19,685 nt of DNA from Betaproteobacteria bacterium HGW-Betaproteobacteria-8 (GCA_002842135.1 PHCD01000025.1:1-19685); one strand, 5' to 3'. Numbered from the stretch's first letter, positions 5,937 to 14,460 are shown. The notes: generated by a model not told the origin, from the letters alone. Numbers and translations: made by a program.

Positions 5937-6512
5937 ATGACCCCCAACTTGATGGGTTTGCTCGCACTGATGCCTCTTGGGCTTTTGTTGCTGATCATCG
6001 CCCAGGAAGACATACGCAGCCATCGCATATCCAACAGACTGGTACTGGTTGGGATGTTGCTAGGCATAGCGCTAAACGGCCTTCTGCCTGCCGGGCTTGG
6101 GTTCAACAGTGTGGTGCCTGGCGGTTTGGGTTGGCTGTCGGCACTACAAGGCTTAGGTCTCGGCCTTGTAGTGCTGCTGCCGCTTTATCTACTACGCACC
6201 ATGGGTGCAGGCGACGTCAAACTGATGGGGATGGTGGGCTCCTTTCTGGGGCCGGGCGATATCCTCGGCGCATTACTGGCCATTCTGCTCACGGGCGGTT
6301 TACTGGCATTGATTATCGTACTTTCAGGTAAACAACTGACACTCCTGATGCACAACATGAAATTCATCGCCATGGATGGCATGCTGAAGTTGAACATGCG
6401 AGAAATGCCGGTGATAGACGGCTGGTTCGACTCGGTTGGCAAGCTCCCTTATGCCTTTGCCATTACGACTGGAACCTTGGCCTTTCTGCTCTGGCAGAGA
6501 CTGGGACAATAA
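5937..6512 (+). CDS. cpaA: Prepilin peptidase, A24 family (TadV/CpaA)
   Basis: The 191-residue integral membrane aspartic protease processes Flp and the pseudopilins TadE/TadF at the inner membrane. Catalytic aspartates are Asp25 (QEDIRSHRISN) and Asp93 in the GAGDVKLMG motif, the standard A24 pair. Hydrophobic segments fall at about 7-23, 35-50, 68-86, 98-127 and 170-187. It lacks the N-terminal methylase domain of GspO/PilD, as expected for the short TadV/CpaA type. The C-terminal loop at about 128-170 (LLMHNMKFIAMDGMLKLNM and following) is somewhat longer than in minimal TadV proteins. The ATG follows AGAGG at suitable spacing, 13 bp after the flp stop. Confidence 0.93.
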   Translation: MTPNLMGLLALMPLGLLLLIIAQEDIRSHRISNRLVLVGMLLGIALNGLLPAGLGFNSVVPGGLGWLSALQGLGLGLVVLLPLYLLRTMGAGDVKLMGMVGSFLGPGDILGALLAILLTGGLLALIIVLSGKQLTLLMHNMKFIAMDGMLKLNMREMPVIDGWFDSVGKLPYAFAITTGTLAFLLWQRLGQ

Positions 6513-6584
6513 TGGCCGGATGTGGCCGAGGTCGCGTCCGTTTGTAAATTTAACAAAAATATGACTCGGGAAGCAGGCCCGGAA

Positions 6585-7946
6585 ATGGATGCCAAAATGC
6601 AGACAACGCTGGTCAATGAAATTGAAACAGGATTCGTGGAGCGTCGCCGTTCGAGCATGCCATCCGCGCCTGCTTCCGTCGAAGAGACCGGACTTGACTT
6701 CCCATTTCTGATTGAGCTGCTGACCAAGACCCTGTTCATACGTGGGCAGCTCAAGCTGCTCGACCTGGTGACACATACCAGACTGCCGCTGGTAGTGCTG
6801 GAACCTCTGCTGGCCTTCATGCGCTCCAAACAGATGTGCGAGGCTTCACGTAGCAGCGGCGCGGAAACAGCAATTTCCTACAACCTGACCGAACTCGGGA
6901 GTGCCCGCGCAGAAGACTACCTGCGCAAGAGTCAATACGTAGGTCCGGCACCTGTCAGTTTGACAGCCTACATCGACCAAGTAAAACAACAGTCCATTGC
7001 CAACATGCATGTTTCCCGCGAGCAACTTTCCGAGGTGTTCACGGGTTTGGTCGTTAACCAGCGCATTCTCACTCAGTTTGGCGCCGCCATGAATTCTGGC
7101 CGGGCAATCTTCGTCTATGGTCCGGCCGGCAGCGGCAAAACTTTCATCGCGGAGCATCTGGCAGGTCTGTTGACCGGCAATGTGGCGATTCCACATGCCA
7201 TCCTGGTAGACAACGAGGTCATACAGGTATTCGATCCGTTGACGCATGTACCAGCATTTTCGCCGGAACGCAGCCAGCGGAACGGCGCTCCATCCGACAG
7301 CGGCGGCCTGGTTTTGGACAGACGTCGCATGTCCGACCAGCGCTGGATCATGTGCAATCGTCCAGTCATCAAGACCGGCGGCGAATTGACGCTGAGAATG
7401 CTGGATTTGGATTTTGACGAAAACGCGCGTTTCTATCAGGCACCGCCGCAAGTAAAAGCCAACAACGGCTTACTCATCATCGACGATCTGGGCCGCCAAC
7501 TGGCGCCAGCCACCGACATCATGAATCGCTGGATCGTGCCGCTAGACCGGAGGGTGGACTATCTTTCACTGCACACCGGAAAGAAATTCATGCTGCCGTT
7601 CGATGTGATTGTGGTGTTCTCCACTAATCTTTCCCCGACCAAGTTGGCGGACGATGCCTTTCTACGCAGACTGGGCTACAAGATTTACGTGGGCGCGCTG
7701 AGCGAAGACGAATATGCCGTCATCACGCGCCAGGTATGCGAGGAGTTACAAATACCGTTCACCGAACAGGGTTTCAAGTATTTGCTGCACGGCTTACACG
7801 AAAAATATGGCAAGCCGCTATTCGCCTGCATTCCTAGAGATATTCTGGAACAGGTTCGCGACTTTGCCAGATTTGAGAACGTTCCGGCCGAAATGTCCAG
7901 CGACCTGCTGGATTGGGCTTGGGGAAATTACTTTACTCATGATTAG
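6585..7946 (+). CDS. AAA+ ATPase with winged-helix-like N-terminal domain, tad-operon associated
   Basis: This AAA+ protein is about 453 residues from this start. Residues below count from the upstream GTG at 6522, which would give 474. A winged-helix-like region spans about 58-135 (FPFLIELLTKTLF, LLDLVTHTRLP, then LTELGSARAEDYL). The AAA+ core follows: Walker A GPAGSGKT (200-207), Walker B LLIIDD (317-322), sensor-1-like STN (367-369) and an arginine-finger-like FLRRLGYKI. A PAPVSL linker joins the halves. It is not TadA or TadZ, which are both present further on. It does not belong to the canonical Aggregatibacter tad set, so its role in pilus assembly or regulation is unknown. The start is uncertain: ATG at 6585 has a weak AGG site, ATG at 6561 has none, and GTG at 6522 is also possible. 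It sits between cpaA and cpaB in one operon. Confidence 0.85.
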   Translation: MDAKMQTTLVNEIETGFVERRRSSMPSAPASVEETGLDFPFLIELLTKTLFIRGQLKLLDLVTHTRLPLVVLEPLLAFMRSKQMCEASRSSGAETAISYNLTELGSARAEDYLRKSQYVGPAPVSLTAYIDQVKQQSIANMHVSREQLSEVFTGLVVNQRILTQFGAAMNSGRAIFVYGPAGSGKTFIAEHLAGLLTGNVAIPHAILVDNEVIQVFDPLTHVPAFSPERSQRNGAPSDSGGLVLDRRRMSDQRWIMCNRPVIKTGGELTLRMLDLDFDENARFYQAPPQVKANNGLLIIDDLGRQLAPATDIMNRWIVPLDRRVDYLSLHTGKKFMLPFDVIVVFSTNLSPTKLADDAFLRRLGYKIYVGALSEDEYAVITRQVCEELQIPFTEQGFKYLLHGLHEKYGKPLFACIPRDILEQVRDFARFENVPAEMSSDLLDWAWGNYFTHD

Positions 7947-7985
7947 CGGTCATTCAGAGATCTACGGAAACAAGGGGAAGTTCAG

Positions 7986-8858
7986 ATGAAAAATCCAAGA
8001 GCTATATTGATGATCGTCATCGCCATTGCCATCGGCTTGGGGGCGGTGTTTATCGCTTCACGCTGGATCAACCAGCAGGCGACAATGGAATTTGACAAGG
8101 TAGTGGTGGCCGCGCAAGACATTGACCTCGGCACACCGCTATTGCCGCAGATGCTACGAGTAGCCGACTGGCCTAAAGGAAGCGCGCCTACAGGTGCCAC
8201 CGACGACCCTGCAAAACTGGATACCCGCGTGCTGAAGACCAGCTTGCAGCGTGGCGAGCCAGTGCTTGAATCGAAGCTGGCTCCCATAGGCTCAACCGGC
8301 GGATTGTCTGCAGTGATCAGCGAAGGGAACCGGGCAATGACCGTCCGCGTGAACGATGTCATTGGCGTTGCCGGCTTTGCCCTGCCGGGCAACTACGTGG
8401 ACATCGTGGTCAATACGGAAGATGACAGCAAGGTCGAGCGCGGCGTCAGCAAGAGTGTCTCAAAGATTGTGCTGGAGCATATTCTGGTGCTGGCAGTTGC
8501 CCAGGAACAAAGCCGCGACGAAACCAAACCGAAAGTAGTGAATGCCGTCACACTGGAAGTCACGCCAGAGCAAGCTGAAAAACTTGACCTGGCAAGAAGC
8601 GTTGGCAGCCTCTCTCTGGTGCTACGTAACCAGATAGACAACACACTCGCCAATACCACCGGCGTCACAAAGTCTTCGCTACTCGGCAGTGAACCAGCAG
8701 CCGTAGCTTCTGTGCCACAAACCCCGGTCACCGAAACGCCGAAACCGGCAGCCAAACCTGTCGTGCGTAAAGTGGTGAGACAACCAAGTGGTGTCCAGGT
8801 AGAAGTCATACGCGGCAACACAAGAACCGTTGAACAGTTCAAGGCAGATGGAAAATGA
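7986..8858 (+). CDS. cpaB: Flp pilus assembly protein CpaB/RcpC
   Basis: The 290-residue protein is the periplasmic partner of the outer-membrane secretin. It has an N-terminal membrane anchor or signal (about 6-24, AILMIVIAIAIGLGAVFIA). An SAF-type domain follows at about 38-100 (VVVAAQDIDLGTPLLPQMLRV), then the RcpC/CpaB domain with AMTVRVNDVIGVAGFALPGNYVDIV. The C-terminus (about 230-270) is a Pro/Ala-rich tail with a basic patch (KPVVRKVVRQP). The start has a good AAGGGGAAG ribosome-binding site. In known tad systems this protein stabilises the secretin channel. The stop codon overlaps an ATG (ATGA) of an upstream extension of the secretin frame, but that ATG is probably not the real secretin start. 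Confidence 0.92.
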   Translation: MKNPRAILMIVIAIAIGLGAVFIASRWINQQATMEFDKVVVAAQDIDLGTPLLPQMLRVADWPKGSAPTGATDDPAKLDTRVLKTSLQRGEPVLESKLAPIGSTGGLSAVISEGNRAMTVRVNDVIGVAGFALPGNYVDIVVNTEDDSKVERGVSKSVSKIVLEHILVLAVAQEQSRDETKPKVVNAVTLEVTPEQAEKLDLARSVGSLSLVLRNQIDNTLANTTGVTKSSLLGSEPAAVASVPQTPVTETPKPAAKPVVRKVVRQPSGVQVEVIRGNTRTVEQFKADGK

Positions 8859-8944
8859 GCGCGCATGCATCGGGGCATTCGTGTCAAGTAATCAGTGATC
8901 TCGAACACAACAGCGAAATTGGATATTGCCAGGGAGATATGAAA

Positions 8945-10465
8945 ATGAATCAGCACAGGGTCACAATGGGACGTTGGTCTAGCGAGACCGGCAAGCGCAT
9001 GTTGGCCGCGCTGGGATTGGGCTTGATGTGTGTCATGCCCATGCAGTCGAGCGCAGCCGTTGCTGCGACTGATCTCAAACCAGAGGCTTTCCAGCTGGCG
9101 CAGGCAACTACAGCCCCTCAACGTTCACTCTTGGCCACAACAGAGCTGGCGCCAACGATGGAACTACCGCTCGGTCAATCGCATTTATTGCGATTGCCGG
9201 CTGGCATCAGCCTGAAAAAGGTCAAGGTCGAGGATGACAAGGTCGTGCAAATTGAGGTCATCAGTCCGCGCGAAGTGCTGCTGCAAGGCAAGACTACCGG
9301 CGCTACCGTGGTCATTCTATGGGACAATGCCGGCCGCACTTCGGTCGTTGACGTCACCGTAGTCGCCACCACGGCTGCAGCAGATGCTGCCTCCTTGCGT
9401 ACCAGGCTGGAACAATTGTTCCCTAACGAAAAAGGCGTGCAGGTCAGTACTGTTTCCAACTCCCTGGTGCTGTCCGGCACGGCCAGCGACGCCCTCAAGG
9501 TAGACAAGATGCTCTCGCTGGCAGAAGCCTACGCTGGCAAGGACAAAACCAAGAAGGTCATCAACATGTTACAGGTTCTGGCCCCGCAACAGGTCATGCT
9601 GGAAGTGAAGATGGCCGAAGTGTCAAAAAACCTGCTGGACAAGCTTGGAGCCTCGTTCAATGCCTCACGCAGCAACGGCGGTGTCAACTTCGATATCGCC
9701 GCCGGCCTGCTTAGCCTGTCCGACAGTTCGATCACCATCACGCAGGGCAACAAGGTGATCAAGATCGACGCTGAAAACAGGGACGGCGTAGTGAAGATCC
9801 TGGCTGAGCCCAATATCATCGCCACAAGCGGTCAGGAAGGCAGCTTCCTTGCCGGTGGCAAACTCTTCATTCCGGTGCCGCAGAACTCGGCTGGCGGCGC
9901 TTCCACTATTACACTGGAAGAGAAAGAGTTCGGTGTTGGTCTCAAGTTCACACCAACCGTGCTGGCTGATGGCATGATCAATCTCAGGGTGGCACCGGAA
10001 GTCTCCGAGCTATCACAAAGCGGCACTGAAGTGGTTTCCGGAGGCGGCGGACGTAGCGTGCTACCTTCGTTCACCACACGCCGCGTTTCCACAACCGTGC
10101 AACTACGCGATGGCCAGAGCTTTGCCATTGGCGGCCTGATCAAGAACAACGTCACAGCAACTATCCGCCGTTTCCCCATCCTGGGCAACATACCCATCCT
10201 GGGTGCACTGTTCCGTAGCAGCGAGTTTCAGAACGACAAGACAGAGCTTTTGTTTGTGGTAACACCTCGTCTGGTGAAACCCCTGCCGCCGGATTACGCG
10301 CTTCCAACCGACAACTTTAACCCGCCCGACACGAAGGAGTTTTTCCTGGATGGCAAACTCGAAGGCAAAACCGAAGGCGCAGAAACCGCTGAAGATAGTC
10401 CCGCAACAGGTGATCAAGCCGAACCCCCGCAACAAGGTGCCAGCGATGGCTTTGAAATGAGATAA
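8945..10465 (+). CDS. cpaC: Tad pilus outer-membrane secretin RcpA/CpaC
   Basis: The 506-residue secretin forms the outer-membrane gate for the Flp pilus. An export signal lies at about 18-42 (KRMLAALGLGLMCVM to SSAAVA). A pilus-formation N-terminal domain (GQSHLLRLPAGISLKKVKVEDDK stretch) is followed by a BON-like segment (VQVSTVSNSLVLSGTASDALKVDKM). The C-terminal half is the secretin core, with VKILAEPNIIATSGQEGSFLAGG, FTPTVLADGMINLRVAPEVS and the closing TELLFVVTPRLVKP. A low-complexity acidic tail follows. I chose ATG 8945 because AGGGAG lies 8 bp upstream. ATG 8939 sits too close to that site, and the frame opens at 8855, which would put 30 extra residues before the signal. Confidence 0.93.
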   Translation: MNQHRVTMGRWSSETGKRMLAALGLGLMCVMPMQSSAAVAATDLKPEAFQLAQATTAPQRSLLATTELAPTMELPLGQSHLLRLPAGISLKKVKVEDDKVVQIEVISPREVLLQGKTTGATVVILWDNAGRTSVVDVTVVATTAAADAASLRTRLEQLFPNEKGVQVSTVSNSLVLSGTASDALKVDKMLSLAEAYAGKDKTKKVINMLQVLAPQQVMLEVKMAEVSKNLLDKLGASFNASRSNGGVNFDIAAGLLSLSDSSITITQGNKVIKIDAENRDGVVKILAEPNIIATSGQEGSFLAGGKLFIPVPQNSAGGASTITLEEKEFGVGLKFTPTVLADGMINLRVAPEVSELSQSGTEVVSGGGGRSVLPSFTTRRVSTTVQLRDGQSFAIGGLIKNNVTATIRRFPILGNIPILGALFRSSEFQNDKTELLFVVTPRLVKPLPPDYALPTDNFNPPDTKEFFLDGKLEGKTEGAETAEDSPATGDQAEPPQQGASDGFEMR

Positions 10466-10475
10466 GGAGACGATC

Positions 10476-10781
10476 GTGCGCACACATACATCGAATTACA
10501 GCGTTGCTGGCCTGTTTGCACTGATGTTGCTGGCCGGTTGTGCCAGCCAGACCCCAATGCTGGACGAAAGCTTCGGCGATGCGGTCAACGCCGCAAAGGC
10601 ACAACAGACCCTGAATCCGGATGCGGCACTGACCAACGAGCCGGTCTACGGTATTGATGGCGATGCTGCCAACGCAGCTATAGATACCTACCGTGAATCC
10701 TACGAGAACCCAGAAGAAGGTACTACCGACGTATTTAACATCGGGGTAGGCACTGACAGCAGCACTGGTACCGGCAATTAA
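10476..10781 (+). CDS. Small tad-locus lipoprotein in the RcpB position
   Basis: The 101-residue protein starts with GTG, 8 bp after a clear AAGGAG. A type II signal ends in the lipobox LAGC, with Cys22 as the lipidated residue; Ala at +2 predicts outer-membrane sorting. The mature part is acidic and short, with FGDAVNAAKAQQTLNPDA, GIDGDAANAA and FNIGVG blocks. From memory it resembles short lipoproteins annotated as pilus assembly proteins in other proteobacterial tad loci, but that was not checked. In Aggregatibacter the gene after rcpA is rcpB, an outer-membrane partner of the secretin. A pilotin or secretin-stabilising role is inferred from position and lipidation. Confidence 0.8.
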   Translation: MRTHTSNYSVAGLFALMLLAGCASQTPMLDESFGDAVNAAKAQQTLNPDAALTNEPVYGIDGDAANAAIDTYRESYENPEEGTTDVFNIGVGTDSSTGTGN

Positions 10782-10835
10782 AGTGCATTCCGGCTCTGTA
10801 TGTATTAAGCCAGGCAACCTTCACTGGGAAAGCAC

Positions 10836-12227
10836 ATGATGATGTACCGGCAAAAAGATCAACACCACTGCAAGCGCCAACGTGGCGCAGTGGCGATTAT
10901 TGTCGCCATTTGTATCGCTGTGCTGGTCGGCATGCTGGGCCTCGTACTGGATCTTGGACATCTGTTCGTCGCCAAGACCGAACTACAAAATGCAGCCGAT
11001 GCGGCAGCCTTGAGTGGTGCACGTGAACTGGACGGCACCATGGCCGGACTGCTTCAGGCCGAGATCAGGGCTATCGAGACAGCAGCCAGGAATCGTTATG
11101 ACCTTAACGGTTTAGAAGTGGAATTGACGGTGGATGATCTCTGGGTAGGTAACTGCCCCGGGGATGAATGCATGACGCCCATCAGCCTGGTGACTGCGGA
11201 TATCGTCAACGACAAGACTTTTCTCAAGGTTGATACCGGCAGCCGCAACTTCAGCACCTGGTTCATTCATGTGCTATCGAGCACCATCACCAATACCAGC
11301 ACTTTCGCCGTGGCGGTAGCTGGCAAATACCTGGCCAATATCACGCCTATCGGCATGTGCCAGTTATGGGACGATCCGGATAACAGCCGAGACAACGAAC
11401 TGGGCTATGAGCGGGGCTTGAGCTACAAACTGAGCGACGTTAATCCGATTACGTCAGGCGACCCGATCTGGATTATTCCTTCCGCTATGCCACCTGATGC
11501 GTGTAACCCGGCCACTGCCAGTGCGACGGCATCCCTGCCATATGTCTGCACCGGCAAGATCGCCTTCACTCCGATAATTGGTGATTCGGTCTACACGAAC
11601 ACCGGCATCAGCGGCCCGCAGTTAAGTGCACTGGATTCGCGCTTTGGCGATTATTCAAGCCAGGGTAAATGCGTCAACAGTACAGCTCCGGCCGATACCA
11701 ACATCCGCGAATACCGCTACACCGATACTGCTCCCGGTAGCCCGGCTGATTGGATTGAGCCTGATCCAACACGCCAGAGCGTTGCCTTCCTGCCCGGTCT
11801 TGATCCTGTCACTGGACAGAAACGGCCGCTCAAAGCTGATGAACGCGTCTTCAGCGACCTCGGCGTAATCTGGTCTTCCGGCCGGCCTAGCGGAGCCGTA
11901 GCCGGCGATTGGGGTACGCTTTACGGCGGCACAGCGACCGCCTATCCGGAACCTTCACCCTACAAACAACCGGCCGGCAGTACCTTCCATCAATCGCCCA
12001 ACAGCAGTTTGCGATCCGTTCCCAACCGCCGCAACATCAACGTACTCATCCTCGATTGCGCGGGCATGGCAGGTGGTGGTGTATGTGAACCGTCGCGGAT
12101 CATGGGCATCGGCAGTTTCCTCCTGCAAAAGCGTGCCAACCAGCCAACCGACAAGGAAATCTATCTTGAATTCAACGGCCTGTTACCGAGCACCTTTTCC
12201 TCGTCCGATATTCGCCTTTACCGATAG
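10836..12227 (+). CDS. TadG-like pilus assembly protein
   Basis: The 463-residue protein begins with a pilin-like segment: basic leader, Gly17, then a hydrophobic stretch to about residue 45 (AVAIIVAICIAVLVGMLGLVLDLGHLF). It continues with KTELQNAADAAALSGARELDG, the signature of TadG-like N-termini. Glu at +5 is absent, as is usual for TadG, so processing by the prepilin peptidase is not expected. The rest is a long periplasmic region with many cysteines (for example NCPGDEC, MCQLW, DACNP, YVCTG and LDCAGMAGGGVC) that could form disulfides. No von Willebrand A MIDAS motif (DxSxS) is visible, unlike longer TadG proteins. The start ATG follows GGGAAAG. The first of two tadE-like genes begins 3 bp after the stop. 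Confidence 0.85.
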   Translation: MMMYRQKDQHHCKRQRGAVAIIVAICIAVLVGMLGLVLDLGHLFVAKTELQNAADAAALSGARELDGTMAGLLQAEIRAIETAARNRYDLNGLEVELTVDDLWVGNCPGDECMTPISLVTADIVNDKTFLKVDTGSRNFSTWFIHVLSSTITNTSTFAVAVAGKYLANITPIGMCQLWDDPDNSRDNELGYERGLSYKLSDVNPITSGDPIWIIPSAMPPDACNPATASATASLPYVCTGKIAFTPIIGDSVYTNTGISGPQLSALDSRFGDYSSQGKCVNSTAPADTNIREYRYTDTAPGSPADWIEPDPTRQSVAFLPGLDPVTGQKRPLKADERVFSDLGVIWSSGRPSGAVAGDWGTLYGGTATAYPEPSPYKQPAGSTFHQSPNSSLRSVPNRRNINVLILDCAGMAGGGVCEPSRIMGIGSFLLQKRANQPTDKEIYLEFNGLLPSTFSSSDIRLYR

Positions 12228-12230
12228 ATC

Positions 12231-12713
12231 ATGAGCCTCATGCGAACCAAGACCAGGACAAACAGAATGAGCCACAGCAAGGCACGCGTTAGCGGTGCTG
12301 TCGCGGTTGAGTTCGCACTGCTCATTATCCCTTTGCTGCTGATCGTAGCCGGGATCGTCGAATTCGGCCGCATGTTCTGGTATTACGATGCAATTTCCAA
12401 GGGTACGCGCGATGCCGCCCGCTATGTATCAAACGCCAGGGCCAGCTCCACGCAAGCGGTAGACAATGTCATCAGCGATTGGGCAATCGACATGGTGGTT
12501 GCTAGCGCCACAGCGGCCAACGTGCCTGATTTCGAACCTGAGCAGGTGAGCGTGACATGTGACCCAGCTGATTGCTCCGCGCCCGATTACGTCAGTGTCA
12601 ATGTGGCTTATCCCTTGCAGTTAGGCAGTTGGATTCCATTTTTCGGCAGTGCCGGGGCAACCACTTGGGATGTTACCCTGGCCCCCGCCACCACCATGCG
12701 TTACATGCGCTAG
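12231..12713 (+). CDS. tadE: TadE-like pseudopilin
   Basis: The 160-residue minor pilin-like protein has a basic leader ending at Gly22. The mature N-terminus AVAVEFALLIIPLLLIVAGI has Glu27 at +5, fitting cleavage by the prepilin peptidase. EFGRMFWYYDAISKGTRDAARY is typical of TadE family proteins. The C-terminal part carries two cysteines (TCDPADC) that may pair. Start choice: ATG 12231 lies 3 bp after the upstream stop and could reinitiate; ATG 12267 has AGGAC at reasonable spacing and would leave a shorter leader. The next tadE-like gene begins 8 bp after the stop. Confidence 0.88.
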   Translation: MSLMRTKTRTNRMSHSKARVSGAVAVEFALLIIPLLLIVAGIVEFGRMFWYYDAISKGTRDAARYVSNARASSTQAVDNVISDWAIDMVVASATAANVPDFEPEQVSVTCDPADCSAPDYVSVNVAYPLQLGSWIPFFGSAGATTWDVTLAPATTMRYMR

Positions 12714-12721
12714 GAGAAACA

Positions 12722-13222
12722 ATGCAGCCATTTGTCAACAGCAACAAGACCAGGCACCAGCAAGGGGTGGCGGCGGTCGAGTTTGCCCTGGTGGCGATGC
12801 TGTTCTTCACGCTGCTGTTCGCCATACTTGAATTTGGCCGTTTGTTCTACCTGCAAAACGCCGTGCAGGAAGTGACACGCCGCGCTGCTCGTGAAGCCAC
12901 GGTACGTTGGGTCACTGCCGGCGAAGAGGTACGCAACCTGGCACTGTTCGAGGCTGCCAACCTGCCAGCGGGGCCGGAAATCACTGCCGAAAACATTGTG
13001 ATCGAATATCTGAATGTCGACCAGGATGTGATCGGGAGTCTGCCCGACAGCCCCCTGGATAACGTGAAAGCATGCCTCAATGCCGAAACCAATTGCATCG
13101 CCTATGTACGGGTTTCCATCAACGATGCGACATACAGCCCCATGATTGCCTTGTTCTCCGCTTTTTCAGTACCGATTACCGCTTCCACGGTAACGATACC
13201 AGCCGAGAGCCTGGGTTATTGA
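12722..13222 (+). CDS. tadF: TadE/TadF-like pseudopilin
   Basis: The 166-residue second pseudopilin has a 15-residue leader ending in Gly15. The mature sequence VAAVEFALVAMLFFTLLFAI has Glu20 at +5. LEFGRLFYLQNAVQEVTRRAAREATV follows, as in TadE/TadF proteins. Two cysteines (ACLNAETNC) occur in the C-terminal half, as in its neighbour. The frame opens 150 bp further upstream, inside tadE, but ATG 12722 has TAGGAG at ideal spacing and gives a proper prepilin leader. The call as TadF rather than a second TadE rests on gene order only. Confidence 0.88.
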   Translation: MQPFVNSNKTRHQQGVAAVEFALVAMLFFTLLFAILEFGRLFYLQNAVQEVTRRAAREATVRWVTAGEEVRNLALFEAANLPAGPEITAENIVIEYLNVDQDVIGSLPDSPLDNVKACLNAETNCIAYVRVSINDATYSPMIALFSAFSVPITASTVTIPAESLGY

Positions 13223-13249
13223 GAATATTAAGAGACAGGATAGATTATA

Positions 13250-14434
13250 GTGAGAATAGCAGCCGTTTCCCCCAGCCGACAGATACTCGACGAATTGCGT
13301 AGCCACTTGACCGCAAAGAGCGCCAGACACGAGCTTTCGACCGTGGTCGGCACCGTACTGGATGCGCTCGCAGTTGCCGAACAGAAGCTGCCGGAGCTAC
13401 TCCTTATCGACGTCAGCACCGACAATCTGGACGAGATGTCGGCGCTGGAACGCATAACCTCCCGTCATCCGGGTATCGAGATCATTTTGCTGAGTAGCGG
13501 GCGTTCTCCTGAGTTCCTGATCGAGGCCATCCATATTGGCGTCAAAGATGTACTGGATCTGCCGTTGGTCCCGGCAGCACTGGATAAGGCAGTAAGCCGG
13601 ATCGAAGGCAAGAGCAAGAGCAAGAGCACCACCAGTGCTGGCAAACAGCCTGGCAAGGTCCTCGCATTTATTTCCTGCAAGGGCGGTAGCGGCGCTACCT
13701 TCCTGACCAGCAACCTTGCGTATATCCTGGCAGCGGAAAAAGCTACCAAGGTGGCCTTGCTCGACCTTAATCTGCAGTTCGGCGATGCCTCACTGTTCGT
13801 GTCGGATCAGGTACCGGTCAATACGCTAGCCAATATCGCCAGCAACATCAATCGCCTGGATGCAGGCTTCCTGGCATCTTCGATGATCCATGTACTGCCC
13901 AATTTTTCTGTCCTGGCTGCGCCGGAAGATGCCGAGCGTTCAATTGAGGTCAAGCCCGAGCACATTGACGCGCTACTCAATCTGGCCCGGACACAATACG
14001 ATTTCGTTATCGTCGATGTCGGCTCAGCGCTCAATGCCAACAGCGTTAAAGTTCTGGATCATGCTGACATTATCTTTACCGTACTGCAGATGACGCTGCC
14101 TTTCATCCGCGACTCCAAACGCCTGCTCAAATCCCTGCAATCCCTGGGCTACGCTAACGAACGCATACACCTGCTTGTCAACCGATATGAAAAAGGCGGC
14201 AATATCAGTCTGCAGGATGTGGAGTCTTCACTCGACATGAAAGTATTCAAGACCATACCCAACAGTTATGAGGCGGTATCGGCTTCAATCAACCAGGGGG
14301 TTCCCATCATGCAGATTGCGAAGAACGACCCGGTTACCCGTGCGCTGCACGATGTCGCGGAGAGCCTGACCGGAGACATGAAGGCCACCAAGAGCGGCTG
14401 GATTTCGAACCTGTTCCACCATGCCTCTACGTAA
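13250..14434 (+). CDS. tadZ: TadZ/CpaE pilus localisation ATPase with receiver-like N-terminus
   Basis: The 394-residue protein is a ParA/MinD-superfamily member that places the Tad machine at a cell site in known systems. A receiver-like domain spans about 1-118; Asp54 sits where a phosphoacceptor would be (LLLIDVSTDN), but the strand-1 acidic pair and the strand-5 lysine are missing. A Lys/Ser repeat linker (121-126, KSKSKS) joins the ATPase domain. There the deviant Walker A reads CKGGSGAT (143-150), with Lys144 kept and Ala149 where the usual second lysine sits. The A' motif LLDLNLQFGD and VIVDVGSAL follow. The start is GTG with AGGAT about 9 bp upstream. The altered P-loop suggests atypical ATP hydrolysis, as reported for TadZ relatives. 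Confidence 0.88.
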   Translation: MRIAAVSPSRQILDELRSHLTAKSARHELSTVVGTVLDALAVAEQKLPELLLIDVSTDNLDEMSALERITSRHPGIEIILLSSGRSPEFLIEAIHIGVKDVLDLPLVPAALDKAVSRIEGKSKSKSTTSAGKQPGKVLAFISCKGGSGATFLTSNLAYILAAEKATKVALLDLNLQFGDASLFVSDQVPVNTLANIASNINRLDAGFLASSMIHVLPNFSVLAAPEDAERSIEVKPEHIDALLNLARTQYDFVIVDVGSALNANSVKVLDHADIIFTVLQMTLPFIRDSKRLLKSLQSLGYANERIHLLVNRYEKGGNISLQDVESSLDMKVFKTIPNSYEAVSASINQGVPIMQIAKNDPVTRALHDVAESLTGDMKATKSGWISNLFHHAST

Positions 14435-14460
14435 AAGTCAAAAAAGGAAGGAAAAGAATC

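Noticed and set aside
6846..7451. Open frame of 201 residues on the minus strand
   Set aside because: It is antisense to the AAA+ ATPase core, including Walker A and B. It is a mirror of the coding frame.
8855..8944. N-terminal 30-residue extension of the secretin starting in the ATGA overlap with cpaB
   Set aside because: It would put a polar stretch before the export signal, and AGGGAG at 8931-8936 fits the downstream ATG 8945 better.
8393..9121. Open frame of 242 residues on the minus strand
   Set aside because: It spans the cpaB-secretin junction in antisense, and its Ser/Thr/Leu-rich product looks like reverse-strand translation.
12572..12721. 50-residue upstream extension of the second TadE-like protein
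   Set aside because: It overlaps tadE in another frame and would destroy the prepilin leader. ATG 12722 has TAGGAG and the correct leader.
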